A DNA stretch of 64,000 bases from Clostridia bacterium UC5.1-1C12 (GCA_001305055.1 BBZX01000002.1:124001-188000), one strand, 5' to 3'. Shown: positions 40,067 through 49,768, numbered from the stretch's first letter. Notes: generated by a model from the sequence alone, not told the origin. A program made the numbers and translations.

Positions 40067-42477
40067 ATGACAGAAAATGATACAGTATCCGATACTATGC
40101 AGACAGCTTCGGATTATGAATATAGTACATTAATGCGCTTATTGGGAGTCAGTGTCAGTAAGCACCTTTTAGATGATCATTTTACACTGATTTGGGCTAA
40201 TGATTTTTATTATCAGTTAATTGGCTGGCCAAAAGATGAATATGAAGCAATTTTTCATAACCGTCCTGATTTATATTATGAATATATGAACAGTCAGGAA
40301 GAATGGCAGAAGCTTGGCAGAACAGTAATGAAGGCACTGGAGGAGCATCATAACGGTTATAAAATGGTATCCCGTCTGCGCCGCAAGGGCGGTGATGATG
40401 TCTGGGTGCAATTTTCAGCCCAGTTTGCTGATGAATACATTAATGGTTATCAGGTTGCTTATTCAGTGCTTACCAATATTGATGATTTAGTGCGTACCCA
40501 GAAGGAGCAGTCTGTCACTTATGAAAATCTGCCGGGTTTTGTGGTAAAGTATCGAATTGAAAAAGACCTGCGCTTAACTGCGTTAGACGGTAATGAGCGG
40601 TTTATGGATTATTTCGGCGGTGATGCTTTAAATAATGGCAATGAACTGCATCGAAATAACATTGAAAATAATTTAGAGGTTATCACTGAACATAAAGAAG
40701 AATTGCTGGCCGGCAAGCCGGCTCGCTTTGTGATGCATGTTAAGAGTCAGCAGGGGGATACGCTTTGGCTTCAGGTAAATGCTTCATGTATTGACTGGCA
40801 GAATGGCTGTCCGATTTATTTATGCATCTTTATTGATATTACCAATGTAACCGAATTAAGAGAGATTCAAAGAAAATTAACCCTTCAGGCGGCCGCTCTT
40901 CAGGACGCACTGAATGCTGCTGAACAGGCCAATCAAGCTAAAACTGATTTTTTGTCACGCATGAGTCATGAAATCCGTACACCGATGAACGCGATCATTG
41001 GCATGACGACGATTGCGGCAGCTTACATTAATGATCAGCGGCGTGTCAGTGACTGTCTTGAAAAGATTGGTTATGCTTCTAAGCATTTAATGACTTTAAT
41101 TAATGATATTTTAGATATGTCTAAGATTAACGAAGGAAAGATGCTGATCGCTCATGAGCCATTTAATCTGGAAACCGTGGTGGATTCGATTTTTTCCATT
41201 ATTTATCCGCAGGCAAAGGCTAAGGGACAGACATTTTTAGTACCGGTGATAGATCTTGTGCAGACGGAGCTTTTGGGGGATTCCCTGCGTTTGAATCAGA
41301 TCTTACTGAATTTATTATCGAATGCGCTGAAGTTCACGCCTAAAGGCGGAATGATCCGTTTGGAAATTCGCCAGCTGCAGCATTATGATCAGCGTCTGCG
41401 CCTGCGTTTTACGGTCAGCGATACAGGAATCGGCATGAATGAGGAGTTTATGGATCGGTTATTTAAGCCTTTTGAACAGGCAAGTGCTGCCACCGGTCAA
41501 AAATATGGCGGTACTGGCTTAGGCATGTCGATCACCAAAAATCTGGTTACCTTAATGGGCGGCACAATCACGGTCAGCAGCAAAGAAAACAGCGGATCGA
41601 CGTTTGCGGTTGAGCTTGATTTCGATCTGCCTGATAAACCGTTGGCAGCAATTAAACCAAATGTCATCGAATCATTAAAGGTGCTGATTGCAGATGATGA
41701 TAAAGATGGCTGTATTCATACTTCATTGCTGCTTAAAAATCTGGGTATCAGTGCTGATTGGGTGCTGACCGGCAAAGAATGTGTCGATAAGGTATTTGAC
41801 GCATATAAAAGTGGTGAAGTTATGATGTGTGTCTGATTGATTGGAAACTATCTGATATTGACGGTGTTGAAGTAACACACCGTATCCGTCAGTTTGCGGA
41901 TGCGAATACGGTGATTATTATCGTTACAGCTTACGATTGGAGTGCTATTGAAGAAAGTGCCAGAACGGCAGGAGCTAATTCATTTTTATCTAAACCGGTA
42001 TTCGCCTCTTCCTTATACAACACACTCTTGTCGATTACCGGCATTGAAAAAGCTGTTCGTTCTCCGATGGAAAGGGTGCAATACCCATCCTTGCAAGTCC
42101 GTCATATCCTGCTTGCGGAAGATAATGAACTCAACCGTGAAATTGCTGTGGAGTTATTAAAAATGGTAGGAATCAGTGTGGACTGGGCTGTCGATGGACA
42201 GCAGGCGGTAGATAAATTTATGGCTAAAGGGCATCTTTATGATCTGATTTTGATGGATATTCAGATGCCGGTCATGGATGGCTATTCAGCAGCCGAGAGA
42301 ATCAGAAAATCATCGCATCCAAGAGCGTGTACCATTCCGATCATCGCAATGACGGCAGACGCTTTCCATGAAGATTTAGTAAAAGCAAGTGAAGCAGGCA
42401 TGAATGGACATCTGTCTAAACCAATCGATCCGGATCGGCTTTATCAAGCAATTGCTGATCATATCGCTAAAATATGA
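40067..42477 (+). CDS. Hybrid sensor histidine kinase, PAS-PAS-HK-REC-REC (one frameshift)
   Basis: About 803 residues. Two PAS-like domains (about 25-150 and 155-270), coil, HisKA with the phosphorylated His in SRMSHEIRTPMNAIIGM, HATPase with NQILLNLLSNALKFTP, DTGIGM and GGTGLGMSI, REC1 (LIADDDKD, phospho-Asp in CLIDWKLSD, K in FLSKPV) and REC2 (LLAEDNELNRE, LMDIQMPVMDG, LSKPID). The frame breaks at 41820; one extra T reads EVYDVCLIDWKL. No membrane helix, so a soluble sensor. GGGAGG precedes the ATG. No output domain or HPt is in the window, so the partner must be elsewhere or be the c-di-GMP protein nearby. Confidence 0.85.
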
Positions 42478-42501
42478 AAAAAGGAACTCATGTTCCTTTT
42501 T
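42477..42501. terminator. Bidirectional terminator
   Basis: AAAAAAGGAAC-TCAT-GTTCCTTTTT, between the kinase (plus) and the MATE gene (minus). Confidence 0.85.
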
Positions 42502-42504
42502 AAT

Positions 42505-43842
42505 TTATTCAGCTTTTGCTTTCAAATAAACATTGATCCGCTTATAGAAGGTAACCATCAATAAGGCTGTTGCCGTGATCCATGCTGATATTTCCGCAAC
42601 ACCGATGCTGTGGAAGGCAATGATGCCAGGCAGTGTGACGGCAATAACGATACGGGTGATAAATTCTACGGCTCCGGATACCATCGGAATAACGGTGTCA
42701 CCCATTCCCTGAAGCGATGAACGATAGATAAACAGCAGTCCCAATACCCATAAAGCCAGCACACAGATAACAATGTATTGATAAGCGATTCGGATAACTT
42801 CAACCTCACTGCCGGAAACCATCAGCGCTAAGATCTGTTTGCCGAAAAGCAGCATGATCAAGGCTAATACGATATTCACACCGGTAGATATCTGAATTGT
42901 TTTATTCAGCCCCAGTTTAATCCGCTCATATTGACCGGCACCGAGATTTTGACCCGCGTAAGTTGCCATAGCTAAGCCAAAGGTAACACCGGGCTGTTCG
43001 ACAAGATTCATGATCTTATTGGCAGTGGAATAAGCAGCTACATAGATGGAACCAAAACCATTGACAACGAACTGCAGAACCATGACGCCGATAGCAGTTA
43101 CGGAATTCATAAAGGCAACCGGTACACCTAATTTAAACAGGCGAAGCAGCAATTTCGGATGAAAGCTCCAATGCTGTTTTTTCAGATGCAGATCTTTAAT
43201 GCCGAGAATTCTGAAAAAGCAGAAAAAACATGACAGAATCTGAGCAATTACTGTCGCATAAGCTGCACCGGCAACTCCCATGCCTAAACTGATGACAAAG
43301 TATAGATCAAGACCGATATTGACTAACGAAGAAACGATCATCGCATACAGTGGCGTACGGCTGTCACCCAGCGCTCGAAGTATTGCGGAAAATAAATTAA
43401 AGGCAATCGTTGCGCCAATGCCCCAAAATATAATAATGATGTAGGTTAAGGCATCTTCCAGGATGTTGGCAGGGGTGTTCATCACTTCCAGAAGCGGCCG
43501 TGCGCCAAGTACCGAAATGGCTGTAATTAAGATCGTTGCACCGATTGAAAGATAGACTGACATGGTAACACTGCGTTTCATTTCATCCATATCATTGGCA
43601 CCGTAATATTGAGAGATGAGAATTGAAAAACCGGTTGTCAGACCAATTACAAATCCCAATACTAAAAAATTGATTGAACCGGTAGCACCGACAGCGGCTA
43701 ATGCGTCAACGCCGATACCGCGGCCGACAATAATACTGTCAACCATATTATATAACTGCTGAAATATATTACCCAGCAATAAAGGAACAGCAAAGCCAAG
43801 GATAAGCTGTGTCGGATTGCCGCTTGTCATATCTTTAGTCAT
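42505..43842 (-). CDS. MATE-family multidrug efflux transporter
   Basis: 445 residues with twelve hydrophobic segments in two MatE halves. It begins KDMTSGNPTQLILGFAVPLL then NMVDSIIVGRGIGVDALAAV, the usual DinF/NorM-like opening. ATG 43842 is five bases after GGAGG and is preferred over the upstream ATG at 43875. The gene is intact. It exports cationic compounds with Na+ or H+; substrate unknown. Confidence 0.85.
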   Translation of the reverse strand: MTKDMTSGNPTQLILGFAVPLLLGNIFQQLYNMVDSIIVGRGIGVDALAAVGATGSINFLVLGFVIGLTTGFSILISQYYGANDMDEMKRSVTMSVYLSIGATILITAISVLGARPLLEVMNTPANILEDALTYIIIIFWGIGATIAFNLFSAILRALGDSRTPLYAMIVSSLVNIGLDLYFVISLGMGVAGAAYATVIAQILSCFFCFFRILGIKDLHLKKQHWSFHPKLLLRLFKLGVPVAFMNSVTAIGVMVLQFVVNGFGSIYVAAYSTANKIMNLVEQPGVTFGLAMATYAGQNLGAGQYERIKLGLNKTIQISTGVNIVLALIMLLFGKQILALMVSGSEVEVIRIAYQYIVICVLALWVLGLLFIYRSSLQGMGDTVIPMVSGAVEFITRIVIAVTLPGIIAFHSIGVAEISAWITATALLMVTFYKRINVYLKAKAE

Positions 43843-43983
43843 ATAAACCTCCATAAAATACAATTCATTATACAATAGATAACAGGGAAGTAAAAGGCTG
43901 TGAATGATAATTTAACGAAAAAAGAACATACTATACAAATGACAGCGTTTACGTTAAACTAATGCTTGGAAATGAGGATGATT

Positions 43984-44838
43984 ATGAAACTATTTGTATA
44001 TGGCTCATTAATGAAAAATCGATGGAATCATGGATTTATGGAAAATGCGGAATTTATAGGTGAAGCGGTTTTGCATGATTATGCGCTTTATCATTTGATT
44101 ACTTATCCGGCAATTAAACCAGAAGAAGGCGCCAAGGTACAAGGTGAGGTGTATGAGATCAGTGAAGCGATGCTGCCCGCTCTTGATGATTTAGAGGATG
44201 AAGGATCTGAATATCAGCGTACTTTGGTTAAGGTCCAGCTTGGAAATGAAAGTGTGGAAGCATCAGCCTATGTTTATCTGCTGTCAGTGGACGAATCAAG
44301 AAGGATTACTTACGATAAGCAGCCATGGTATGCAGATTATGTATGGTATGCTTGCTATGGTTCGAATCTGCTTGAAGAACGGTTTATGTATTATTTAGCA
44401 GGCGGCCGTTCAGTCTTTGATCATACTGAATACAAGGGATGTAAAGATCAAAGCCGTTATCTGGCATCATGTCCGACAACGATACCTTATGCATTGTATT
44501 TTTCGCGTTCAGCTGCCAAATGGGGAAATGGCGGCGTCGCGTTTTTAGATGTCTACCGGCCGGGCATGACATTAGGCAGGATGTATCTTGTGACAAGAGA
44601 GCAGTTTATGGATATTCAAGCGCAGGAGGGCTTGTGGTATCGGCAGTCACTAGATCTCGGTACTTATCAGGGACTGCCAATCATCACCTTTACCGATACA
44701 CAGCGCCTGCCAAACCATCAGCCGCACAGTTCTTATTTAGAAGTGATACGGCATGGCTTAAGACAGACATATCCGGATATGGCCGATGAAGAAATTGAAA
44801 GTTATTTGTCAGAAGCAATGCAGTGTGACAAAAGGTAA
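43984..44838 (+). CDS. Tandem gamma-glutamylcyclotransferase-like protein
   Basis: 284 residues. The first half is an AIG2/GGCT fold (KLFVYGSLMKNRWNH..., 'YGSL' substrate loop, acidic pair LDDLEDEGSEYQR). The second half starts again with WYACYGSNLLEERFMYYL, the GGCT 'YGSN' loop of the ChaC/GGCT_2-like group, and lacks an obvious second copy of the catalytic Glu. So two related domains are fused. ATG 43984 follows GAGG. It may cleave gamma-glutamyl amines or peptides. Confidence 0.65.
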   Translation: MKLFVYGSLMKNRWNHGFMENAEFIGEAVLHDYALYHLITYPAIKPEEGAKVQGEVYEISEAMLPALDDLEDEGSEYQRTLVKVQLGNESVEASAYVYLLSVDESRRITYDKQPWYADYVWYACYGSNLLEERFMYYLAGGRSVFDHTEYKGCKDQSRYLASCPTTIPYALYFSRSAAKWGNGGVAFLDVYRPGMTLGRMYLVTREQFMDIQAQEGLWYRQSLDLGTYQGLPIITFTDTQRLPNHQPHSSYLEVIRHGLRQTYPDMADEEIESYLSEAMQCDKR

Positions 44839-44932
44839 AGACTTTTGTCACATTTTTACATTCTCATGTGTGATATAGGTGAAAAGGCTTAAGCAAAGCC
44901 TTAGTCAATCGCTTAAACGCGCGGAGGGAAAT

Positions 44933-45777
44933 ATGAAAAATATAATCATGAAATGTGCATTGGCAGCCGCTTTATCACTGGGATCAGTATCGGTATCCGC
45001 AGAAGCATTAGAAGCTAAATCATTCAGTTATCATGAGGAGAGGAAAGATAAAGGAATCGATGAATTAAAAGAATTAGAAAAAGCGAAAGCTGATGTAAAC
45101 AATGAGATTGACAAGGTTGAAAAGCAGCTGAGACAGGGTACTATTACAAAGCAGCAGGCAGAAAAAAGGTTGGCCGAATTAGAAAAAGCATGGCAGAAAT
45201 AGGGAATGCGCAGGCTAAGCTTTTGATAAACTGAAAGATTATGAATTTCTGCAGAAGAATTGAAAAAGCTGGCCCATGAAATTGATAAAAAAGAGGATGA
45301 GGCAAAACAGCGTCAAGAAAAGGCAGAAACCGATTATAAGCATGGCAGGATTACCCGGGCTGAATGGCTTGCTGTCAAGAAGCAGGCAGAAGCCGATAAA
45401 TTAGAACTTGAAGTATACAAGCTTAAATTAATGGAAGCTCAATTGAAAAATTATAGCGAGGAAGAACAGAAAGTGATGCATAAACTTCTTGAATTAAAGA
45501 AAAGAGAATTAGAGCTGGAACAGGCAGAGCATAGCTTAAAGGCTGATTTTCAAAGCGATAAATTAACCTATGAGGAATATCGAAAGGCAAAGAAGGCACT
45601 GGATAAAGCAGATGATCAATTAGATAGGGAAAAGGAAGAATTTGAAAAACAGCCAGCAATTTTGATGAGTTAGAGGATAAGCTTGAATTTGATGATGATA
45701 GTGATGAGGATGATGATCATGACAATGAGGATGAGGACGAAGACGATGAAGATGATGAGAAAGAGATTGATGATTAA
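44933..45777 (+). CDS. Exported SHOCT-like repeat protein with acidic tail (several frameshifts)
   Basis: About 280 residues when joined. Signal peptide (MKNIIMKCALAAALSLGSVSVSAEA). Then charged coiled-coil with at least three SHOCT-like units of the form 'x-G/D-x-I/L-T-x-x-E/Q-x-x-x-x-x-K': RQGTITKQQAEKRLAELEKA, KHGRITRAEWLAVKKQAEAD, SDKLTYEEYRKAKKALDKAD. The C-terminus (from 45673) is almost only Asp and Glu (DELEDKLEFDDDSDEDDDHD onward) and ends IDD. Breaks lie at 45200-45260 and about 45655. AGGGAA lies just before the ATG. It may bind cations or act at the cell surface; unknown family. Related to the protein at 51916-52921. Confidence 0.6.
45671..45692 (+). repeat. Left copy of a 22-bp direct repeat bordering the island
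   Basis: TAGAGGATAAGCTTGAATTT followed by GA; identical at 48677-48698. Homology continues into the acidic tail and 19 bases around the stop codon. Confidence 0.7.
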
Positions 45778-45874
45778 CAAGCTGTGAATAATTAAAGCAG
45801 ATGCTGTGGGATGACAGTATGAGAAAAATACTGGCATAGGGTAGCTGCCGTACAGGAGTGCGACAAGAAAAATT

Positions 45875-45912
45875 GGCGATACTTGGTTTTCACAACCAGG
45901 AATCGCCTTTTT
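45875..45912 (+). terminator. Terminator-like hairpin at the island's left side
   Basis: GGCGAT (45875-45880) with ATCGCC (45902-45907), inner TGGTT/AACCA, then five T. Confidence 0.6.
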
Positions 45913-45954
45913 CTATCTCTATCTGAATTATTGGAACTATTACTGGAGGACCAT

Positions 45955-46212
45955 ATGATGCAAGAACTGAACTATATTCGTCGTGGTGATTACGATATTC
46001 ACAATATTCACTTACCGGAGGAAAACAAACCTATTGGTCGTTGGGGTCGGTTACACAGAGACTATCTCAAAGAGCACCATCTCATCTGCTTCAATGCTCT
46101 GTGTCTTAGTGCTATGAGGTTTTACATATCAATCTATTGCTTGGCTGAACTGAACTTGCTTAACCTCGAACTTGCGACGAAAATGACGAAACTTTATTGT
46201 AAACTTTTCTGA
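45955..46212 (+). pseudogene. TnpV-like transposon protein, truncated
   Basis: MMQELNYIRRGDYDIHN and PIGRWGRLHRDYLKEHHLI match the N-terminal half of TnpV proteins from clostridial Tn4451-type elements. After FNALCLS the similarity stops and the frame ends in unrelated residues, so about half the protein is missing. ATG 45955 follows GGAGG. It marks this stretch as transposon-derived. Confidence 0.6.
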
Positions 46213-46287
46213 ATGATACTGATATTTTTTGATTTCTGTGCTATCCTATACATGAAAGTAACGACGAAACTGTCGCAAGTTCGAGGT
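46163..46287. repeat. 16-bp perfect inverted repeat ahead of the ATPase gene
   Basis: ACCTCGAACTTGCGAC (46163-46178) and GTCGCAAGTTCGAGGT (46272-46287) flank 93 bp that must hold the ATPase promoter. The right arm ends eight bases before the ATG. Confidence 0.7.
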
Positions 46288-46294
46288 AAAAACT

Positions 46295-47569
46295 ATGATT
46301 GAACGAGATTCTTACGTGAATTGCATTATCCACAATATGTGGAATGACGAAGTAAAAGTCATTACTGGTATACGTCGGTGTGGAAAATCTGTACTGCTCT
46401 TTGAGTTGTTCTATGAATATCTCATCTCTCAGGGCGTTACGGAGGATCACATCATTAAGATTGAGTTGGATCAGCGCCGGTTCTATAAATTCAGAAACCC
46501 CATTACGCTTTGTGAACATGTGGAGTCTCTTGTTGCGGAGCAAAAGGACGAGAAGTTCTATCTGTTCATTGATGAGGTTCAGCTTACCATGAAGGTAATA
46601 GACGAAGCTAACGGCGGCTTTGAAGTATCCATTTACGATATGCTGAATGAACTCAAAGCCTACAAAAATCTGGATGTCTATGTAACGGGCAGCAATTCTA
46701 AGGGCTTGTCCAAGGATATTGCTACGGAGTTTCGTGGTCGTGCAACACAAATCCATGTGTATCCTCTATCATTCGCAGAGTTTTACTCCCATGTGGGCGG
46801 CGATGAGAGGAAGGCGCTGGATGCTTATATGCTTTATGGCGGTATGCCCCGTGTAACAGCCTTAAAGGATGAAAAGGACAAAAAGGATTACTTAACTGGC
46901 CTGTATACGGAACTGTATATGAAAGACATCGTGGAGCGCAACGGCATCGAGCGTGAGGATATTCTTGGTGACATTTTGGATTTTCTTGCTTCGCAGATCA
47001 GCTCTCTGACCAATCCAACCAATGTTGCCAACGCACTGGCGAGCATGAAGAACGAGAAGGTCAATCCTACGCTGATTTCAAACTACATTCAGCATATCAT
47101 AGACTCGTTCCTGATCTCTATGGCGAAGCGTTACGATGTCAAGGGTAAAACCTATTTCAAGTACCCCAACAAATACTACTATACAGATATCGGGCTTCGT
47201 AATGCTCGACTCAACTATCGTCAATACGACCCCGGTCACATTATGGAAAACATCATTTATAACGAGCTTTTGCGGCGCGGGTATTCCGTGGATGTGGGCG
47301 TCGTTACCGACCGCACCGGCGGTGCAAATCTGCAAAAGGAAATTGACTTCGTTGTAAATGATGCGGATAAGAAAATCTATATCCAATCCGCATTCCAAAT
47401 GGATACAACAAAAAAGGAGTCTTCAGAATTAGCATCACTGCTGCTGACAAAGGACTTTTTCAAGAAGATCATCGTCCGCATGGATATTCCCCACAGCTTC
47501 TACGATGACAACGGCATTTTCCATTGCAATCTGATTGACTTTTTGCTAGACCGTGTTGAACTGTTTTGA
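46295..47569 (+). CDS. AAA ATPase, DUF4143 family
   Basis: 424 residues, intact. Walker A in VITGIRRCGKSVLLFEL, Walker B in FYLFIDEVQ, sensor VYVTGSNSKGLSKDIATEFRGR, and the C-terminal DUF4143 nuclease-like part (YYYTDIGLRNARLNYRQY, IMENIIYNELLRRGYSVDVG, QKEIDFVVND). The E-x-D-F-V-V motif is that of a PD-(D/E)XK-type fold. These ATPases are common on mobile or accessory DNA. No ribosome site is obvious beyond GAGGT in the repeat arm. Codons are richer in GC than in neighbouring genes, which supports transfer. Confidence 0.85.
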   Translation: MIERDSYVNCIIHNMWNDEVKVITGIRRCGKSVLLFELFYEYLISQGVTEDHIIKIELDQRRFYKFRNPITLCEHVESLVAEQKDEKFYLFIDEVQLTMKVIDEANGGFEVSIYDMLNELKAYKNLDVYVTGSNSKGLSKDIATEFRGRATQIHVYPLSFAEFYSHVGGDERKALDAYMLYGGMPRVTALKDEKDKKDYLTGLYTELYMKDIVERNGIEREDILGDILDFLASQISSLTNPTNVANALASMKNEKVNPTLISNYIQHIIDSFLISMAKRYDVKGKTYFKYPNKYYYTDIGLRNARLNYRQYDPGHIMENIIYNELLRRGYSVDVGVVTDRTGGANLQKEIDFVVNDADKKIYIQSAFQMDTTKKESSELASLLLTKDFFKKIIVRMDIPHSFYDDNGIFHCNLIDFLLDRVELF

Positions 47570-47632
47570 CCAACGCATCTTGTTATAGGCAATTCGATTA
47601 TTCAGCATGCTTTCTTTGCTGTTATTAAACCA

Positions 47633-47672
47633 AAACCGGGCTACCTTTTATGGGGAGTCCGGTTTCGCTTTT
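47633..47672 (+). terminator. Probable terminator after the ATPase gene
   Basis: AAACCGG (47633-47639) pairs with CCGGTTT (47659-47665), followed by CGCTTTT. Confidence 0.5.
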
Positions 47673-47702
47673 AGTCCGCAGCTGGAACTATATGTATTGA
47701 GT

Positions 47703-47861
47703 TTACTTCGCCCCATACTTTATCCCGTATATGATTACCCCCGATAGACAAAGCGTTATGAGCGCTGCTGAAGCGGGCCAGTCCTCTAATTTGAAATCAA
47801 GGTGTGTATCGACAGAGACATTAGGGATATGGGATGCGGCTTTTAAGATTTCGTTTTTCAT
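47703..47861 (-). CDS. 52-residue membrane peptide
   Basis: MKNEILKAASHIPNVSVDTH, an acidic linker, then a helix around AALITLCLSGVIIYGI and KYGAK. AAAGGAG stands eight bases before ATG 47861, a strong ribosome site. It is in the accessory island, opposite in strand to its neighbours. Small cationic-tailed membrane peptides like this can be toxins or phage/plasmid accessory peptides. I do not know the family. Confidence 0.55.
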   Translation of the reverse strand: MKNEILKAASHIPNVSVDTHLDFKLEDWPASAALITLCLSGVIIYGIKYGAK

Positions 47862-47930
47862 GTTATAGACTCCTTTTGCAAATTCTATCTTGATTTTTGG
47901 TGCTTTCGTGATATTATGATAGCAGATTAT

Positions 47931-47970
47931 AATGTCCGCGAAACTTGATAAATTAGTTAAAATGTCCGCG
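47931..47970 (+). promoter_or_regulatory. Direct repeats at the HTH gene promoter
   Basis: AATGTCCGCG occurs at 47931-47940 and 47961-47970, overlapping a TATAAT (47928-47933). Spacing of 30 bp (about three turns) suits a bound regulator. Confidence 0.45.
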
Positions 47971-47982
47971 TGTGGGGGAGCT

Positions 47983-48679
47983 ATGCCAAAAGGAATAATT
48001 TATAAAATCCCGGTCGATAAAACAGTATTTATGTCTATTGTGAAGGAGTGTGGCTCCAGCATTATTAAGCTGGGTGAATGCGAAAAAATAGACTGTACAG
48101 AAAGAACCATCTGTCGATCATTAAACGAAGGTAAAATGACACCTGGTTTCTTGGATCAAATTGCTAAGCACTTGGATGTTGATTCTCGTCTGCTATCCGG
48201 TGAGCTCCATGGAAAAGCGGTATAATGGCGATTTCCTTAAAAAGCTGTATTTGGCTCAGTTGAAAGCCGAAAGATATCCTTATTATCGTAAAAGGAAAGT
48301 GGATCTGAGCAAACAGCCTATAGAAAAGCTATTGGAACAGATTCTTTCTGTATTTGATATCTCCTTCTCACAATTTGAAGACATGGATTTTGAAAGTCAA
48401 TATCTTCTGCAGCACGATTTGTTTGATGCACTGGTTCCTGTAATCAGAAAACATTTTTTGGTGGATGCTTACGATCAGAAAGATCTGCCTCACCTTGAAA
48501 AAATAATATGCGACTTAGATAATTTTCGTGATGATTATTATCAGCACCTGCACGCTGAGGAAGTGCTGCGCTTAAAATTCTTGGAGCATCCCCCTTGTGG
48601 AAAAACGAAAGCAGATGTTCTTAGAATGAGCGCCGAGGATGTAATTGCACTTGATATGGATAATGATTACAGTAAATAG
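47983..48679 (+). CDS. HTH-containing protein of the island (one frameshift)
   Basis: About 232 residues. The first 75 contain an HTH-like region (KLGECEKIDCTERTICRSLN, EGKMTPGFLDQIAKHLDVDS). The rest, in the next frame, is acidic and helical (LYLAQLKAERYPYYRKRKVD, later FDISFSQFEDMDFE, ending MDNDYSK). The break lies near 48210. GGGGGAG stands before ATG 47983. Proteins of this shape are found in clostridial integrative elements as regulators. It ends exactly where the second acidic-tail copy begins. Confidence 0.55.
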
Positions 48680-48698
48680 AGGATAAGCTTGAATTTGA
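48677..48698 (+). repeat. Right copy of the 22-bp direct repeat
   Basis: Same 22 bases as 45671-45692; starts at the TAG stop of the HTH gene. Confidence 0.7.
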
Positions 48699-48753
48699 GG
48701 ATGATATCGATGAAGATAATGATCATGATGACGATGAAGAGCTTGATGATTAA
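48679..48753 (+). pseudogene. Orphan acidic tail of a SHOCT-repeat protein
   Basis: Reads EDKLEFEDDIDEDNDHDDDE and ends LDD-stop; homologous to the tail of the gene ending at 45777, with the same bases after the stop (TTGATGATTAACAAGCTGT). Signal peptide and coiled-coil body are absent. So this is the 3' end of a paralogue or of the same gene before the island arrived. Confidence 0.65.
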
Positions 48754-48773
48754 CAAGCTGTAAATGATTTAAA

Positions 48774-48796
48774 AAAAGGTGCTGTGTGCGCCTTTT
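48774..48796 (+). terminator. Terminator after the orphan acidic tail
   Basis: AAAAGGTGC, loop TGTGT, GCGCC and TTTT. Confidence 0.7.
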
Positions 48797-48898
48797 CTTA
48801 TGATTATTAATTATTTTCAAATTGAATGTCAGCGAATGCGCAAGATAGGTGAAAAGTTGGCTTGGAAAATTTGTTAAGATAAAGGCAGGAGGAATTGT

Positions 48899-49768
48899 AT
48901 GAAAAATAATTATGAAATCATTGACACGGTGCTGATATTGATTGAAGAACAGCTTCATGATGAATCCCTGTGTCTAGATACAGTAGCTGTAAGTGTCGGT
49001 TATTCAAAGTATCATCTACATCGTATGTTCTCTGCTGTTACGCATTATTCTATGCATGAATATATTCAACGCCGAAGACTGAATGAAGCTGGCAGACAGC
49101 TTATTGAATCAAATAAAACAATAATTGAAATAAGTCAGGAAGCCGGTTATGATACACAGCGGACGTTTACCCGTGCCTTTAAGGCAGTATTCAAAAGCAG
49201 TCCGGCAGCTTTTAGAAAACAAAAGGAATTTATGCCGGTACAGCTGAAACTGAATGTGTATGATAAACTGCCAAATCAAAGGGATAGGGTTATGGATATC
49301 TGCATAATTGAACGGGATGAAATGATATTAATCGGTTTTACCGGCAATACAAAACACGGTTTTAACTCTATCGGGCACTGTTGGCACAAGCTTCATAAGT
49401 ACAAACATAAGATCATTAATCGCGCTGAATCAGACTTTTTGATTGGTGTCAATGATTACTCGGCATTTGAAAAACAGGAACAGCATCCAGTTTTCAAGGT
49501 AATGGCTACGGCTGAGACGACATCGTTCACCGCATTGCCAAAAGGCATGAAATCTCTTATTCTGCCGGCCAGCAAATATGCAGTGTTTACTTTTCATGGC
49601 AGGAATGAGGCCAGTATGCAGCCCATCGCTGAATATATTTACGGGCAATGGTTTCCTAATTCAACCTTGATCTTTAATGAAAACAGCCGTTATGATTTTG
49701 TGAAATACAGTGAGCAAACGGATGATCGAGGTGAAAGTGATATTGAATACTGGGTGCCGATTCTTTAA
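48899..49768 (+). CDS. AraC-family regulator with GyrI-like effector domain
   Basis: 289 residues. Two AraC HTHs in the first 100 (DESLCLDTVAVSVGYSKYHL and TIIEISQEAGYDTQRTFTRA, then FKAVFKSSPAAFRK). The C-terminal 160 residues have GyrI/Bacterial-effector-binding layout (KVMATAETTSFTALPKGMKS, LPASKYAVFTFHGRN, DIEYWVPI). AGGAGG precedes the ATG. Similar to Rob/BmrR-like sensors of drugs. Target genes are not evident; it is upstream of the ABC operon but has its own reading unit. Confidence 0.85.
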   Translation: MKNNYEIIDTVLILIEEQLHDESLCLDTVAVSVGYSKYHLHRMFSAVTHYSMHEYIQRRRLNEAGRQLIESNKTIIEISQEAGYDTQRTFTRAFKAVFKSSPAAFRKQKEFMPVQLKLNVYDKLPNQRDRVMDICIIERDEMILIGFTGNTKHGFNSIGHCWHKLHKYKHKIINRAESDFLIGVNDYSAFEKQEQHPVFKVMATAETTSFTALPKGMKSLILPASKYAVFTFHGRNEASMQPIAEYIYGQWFPNSTLIFNENSRYDFVKYSEQTDDRGESDIEYWVPIL

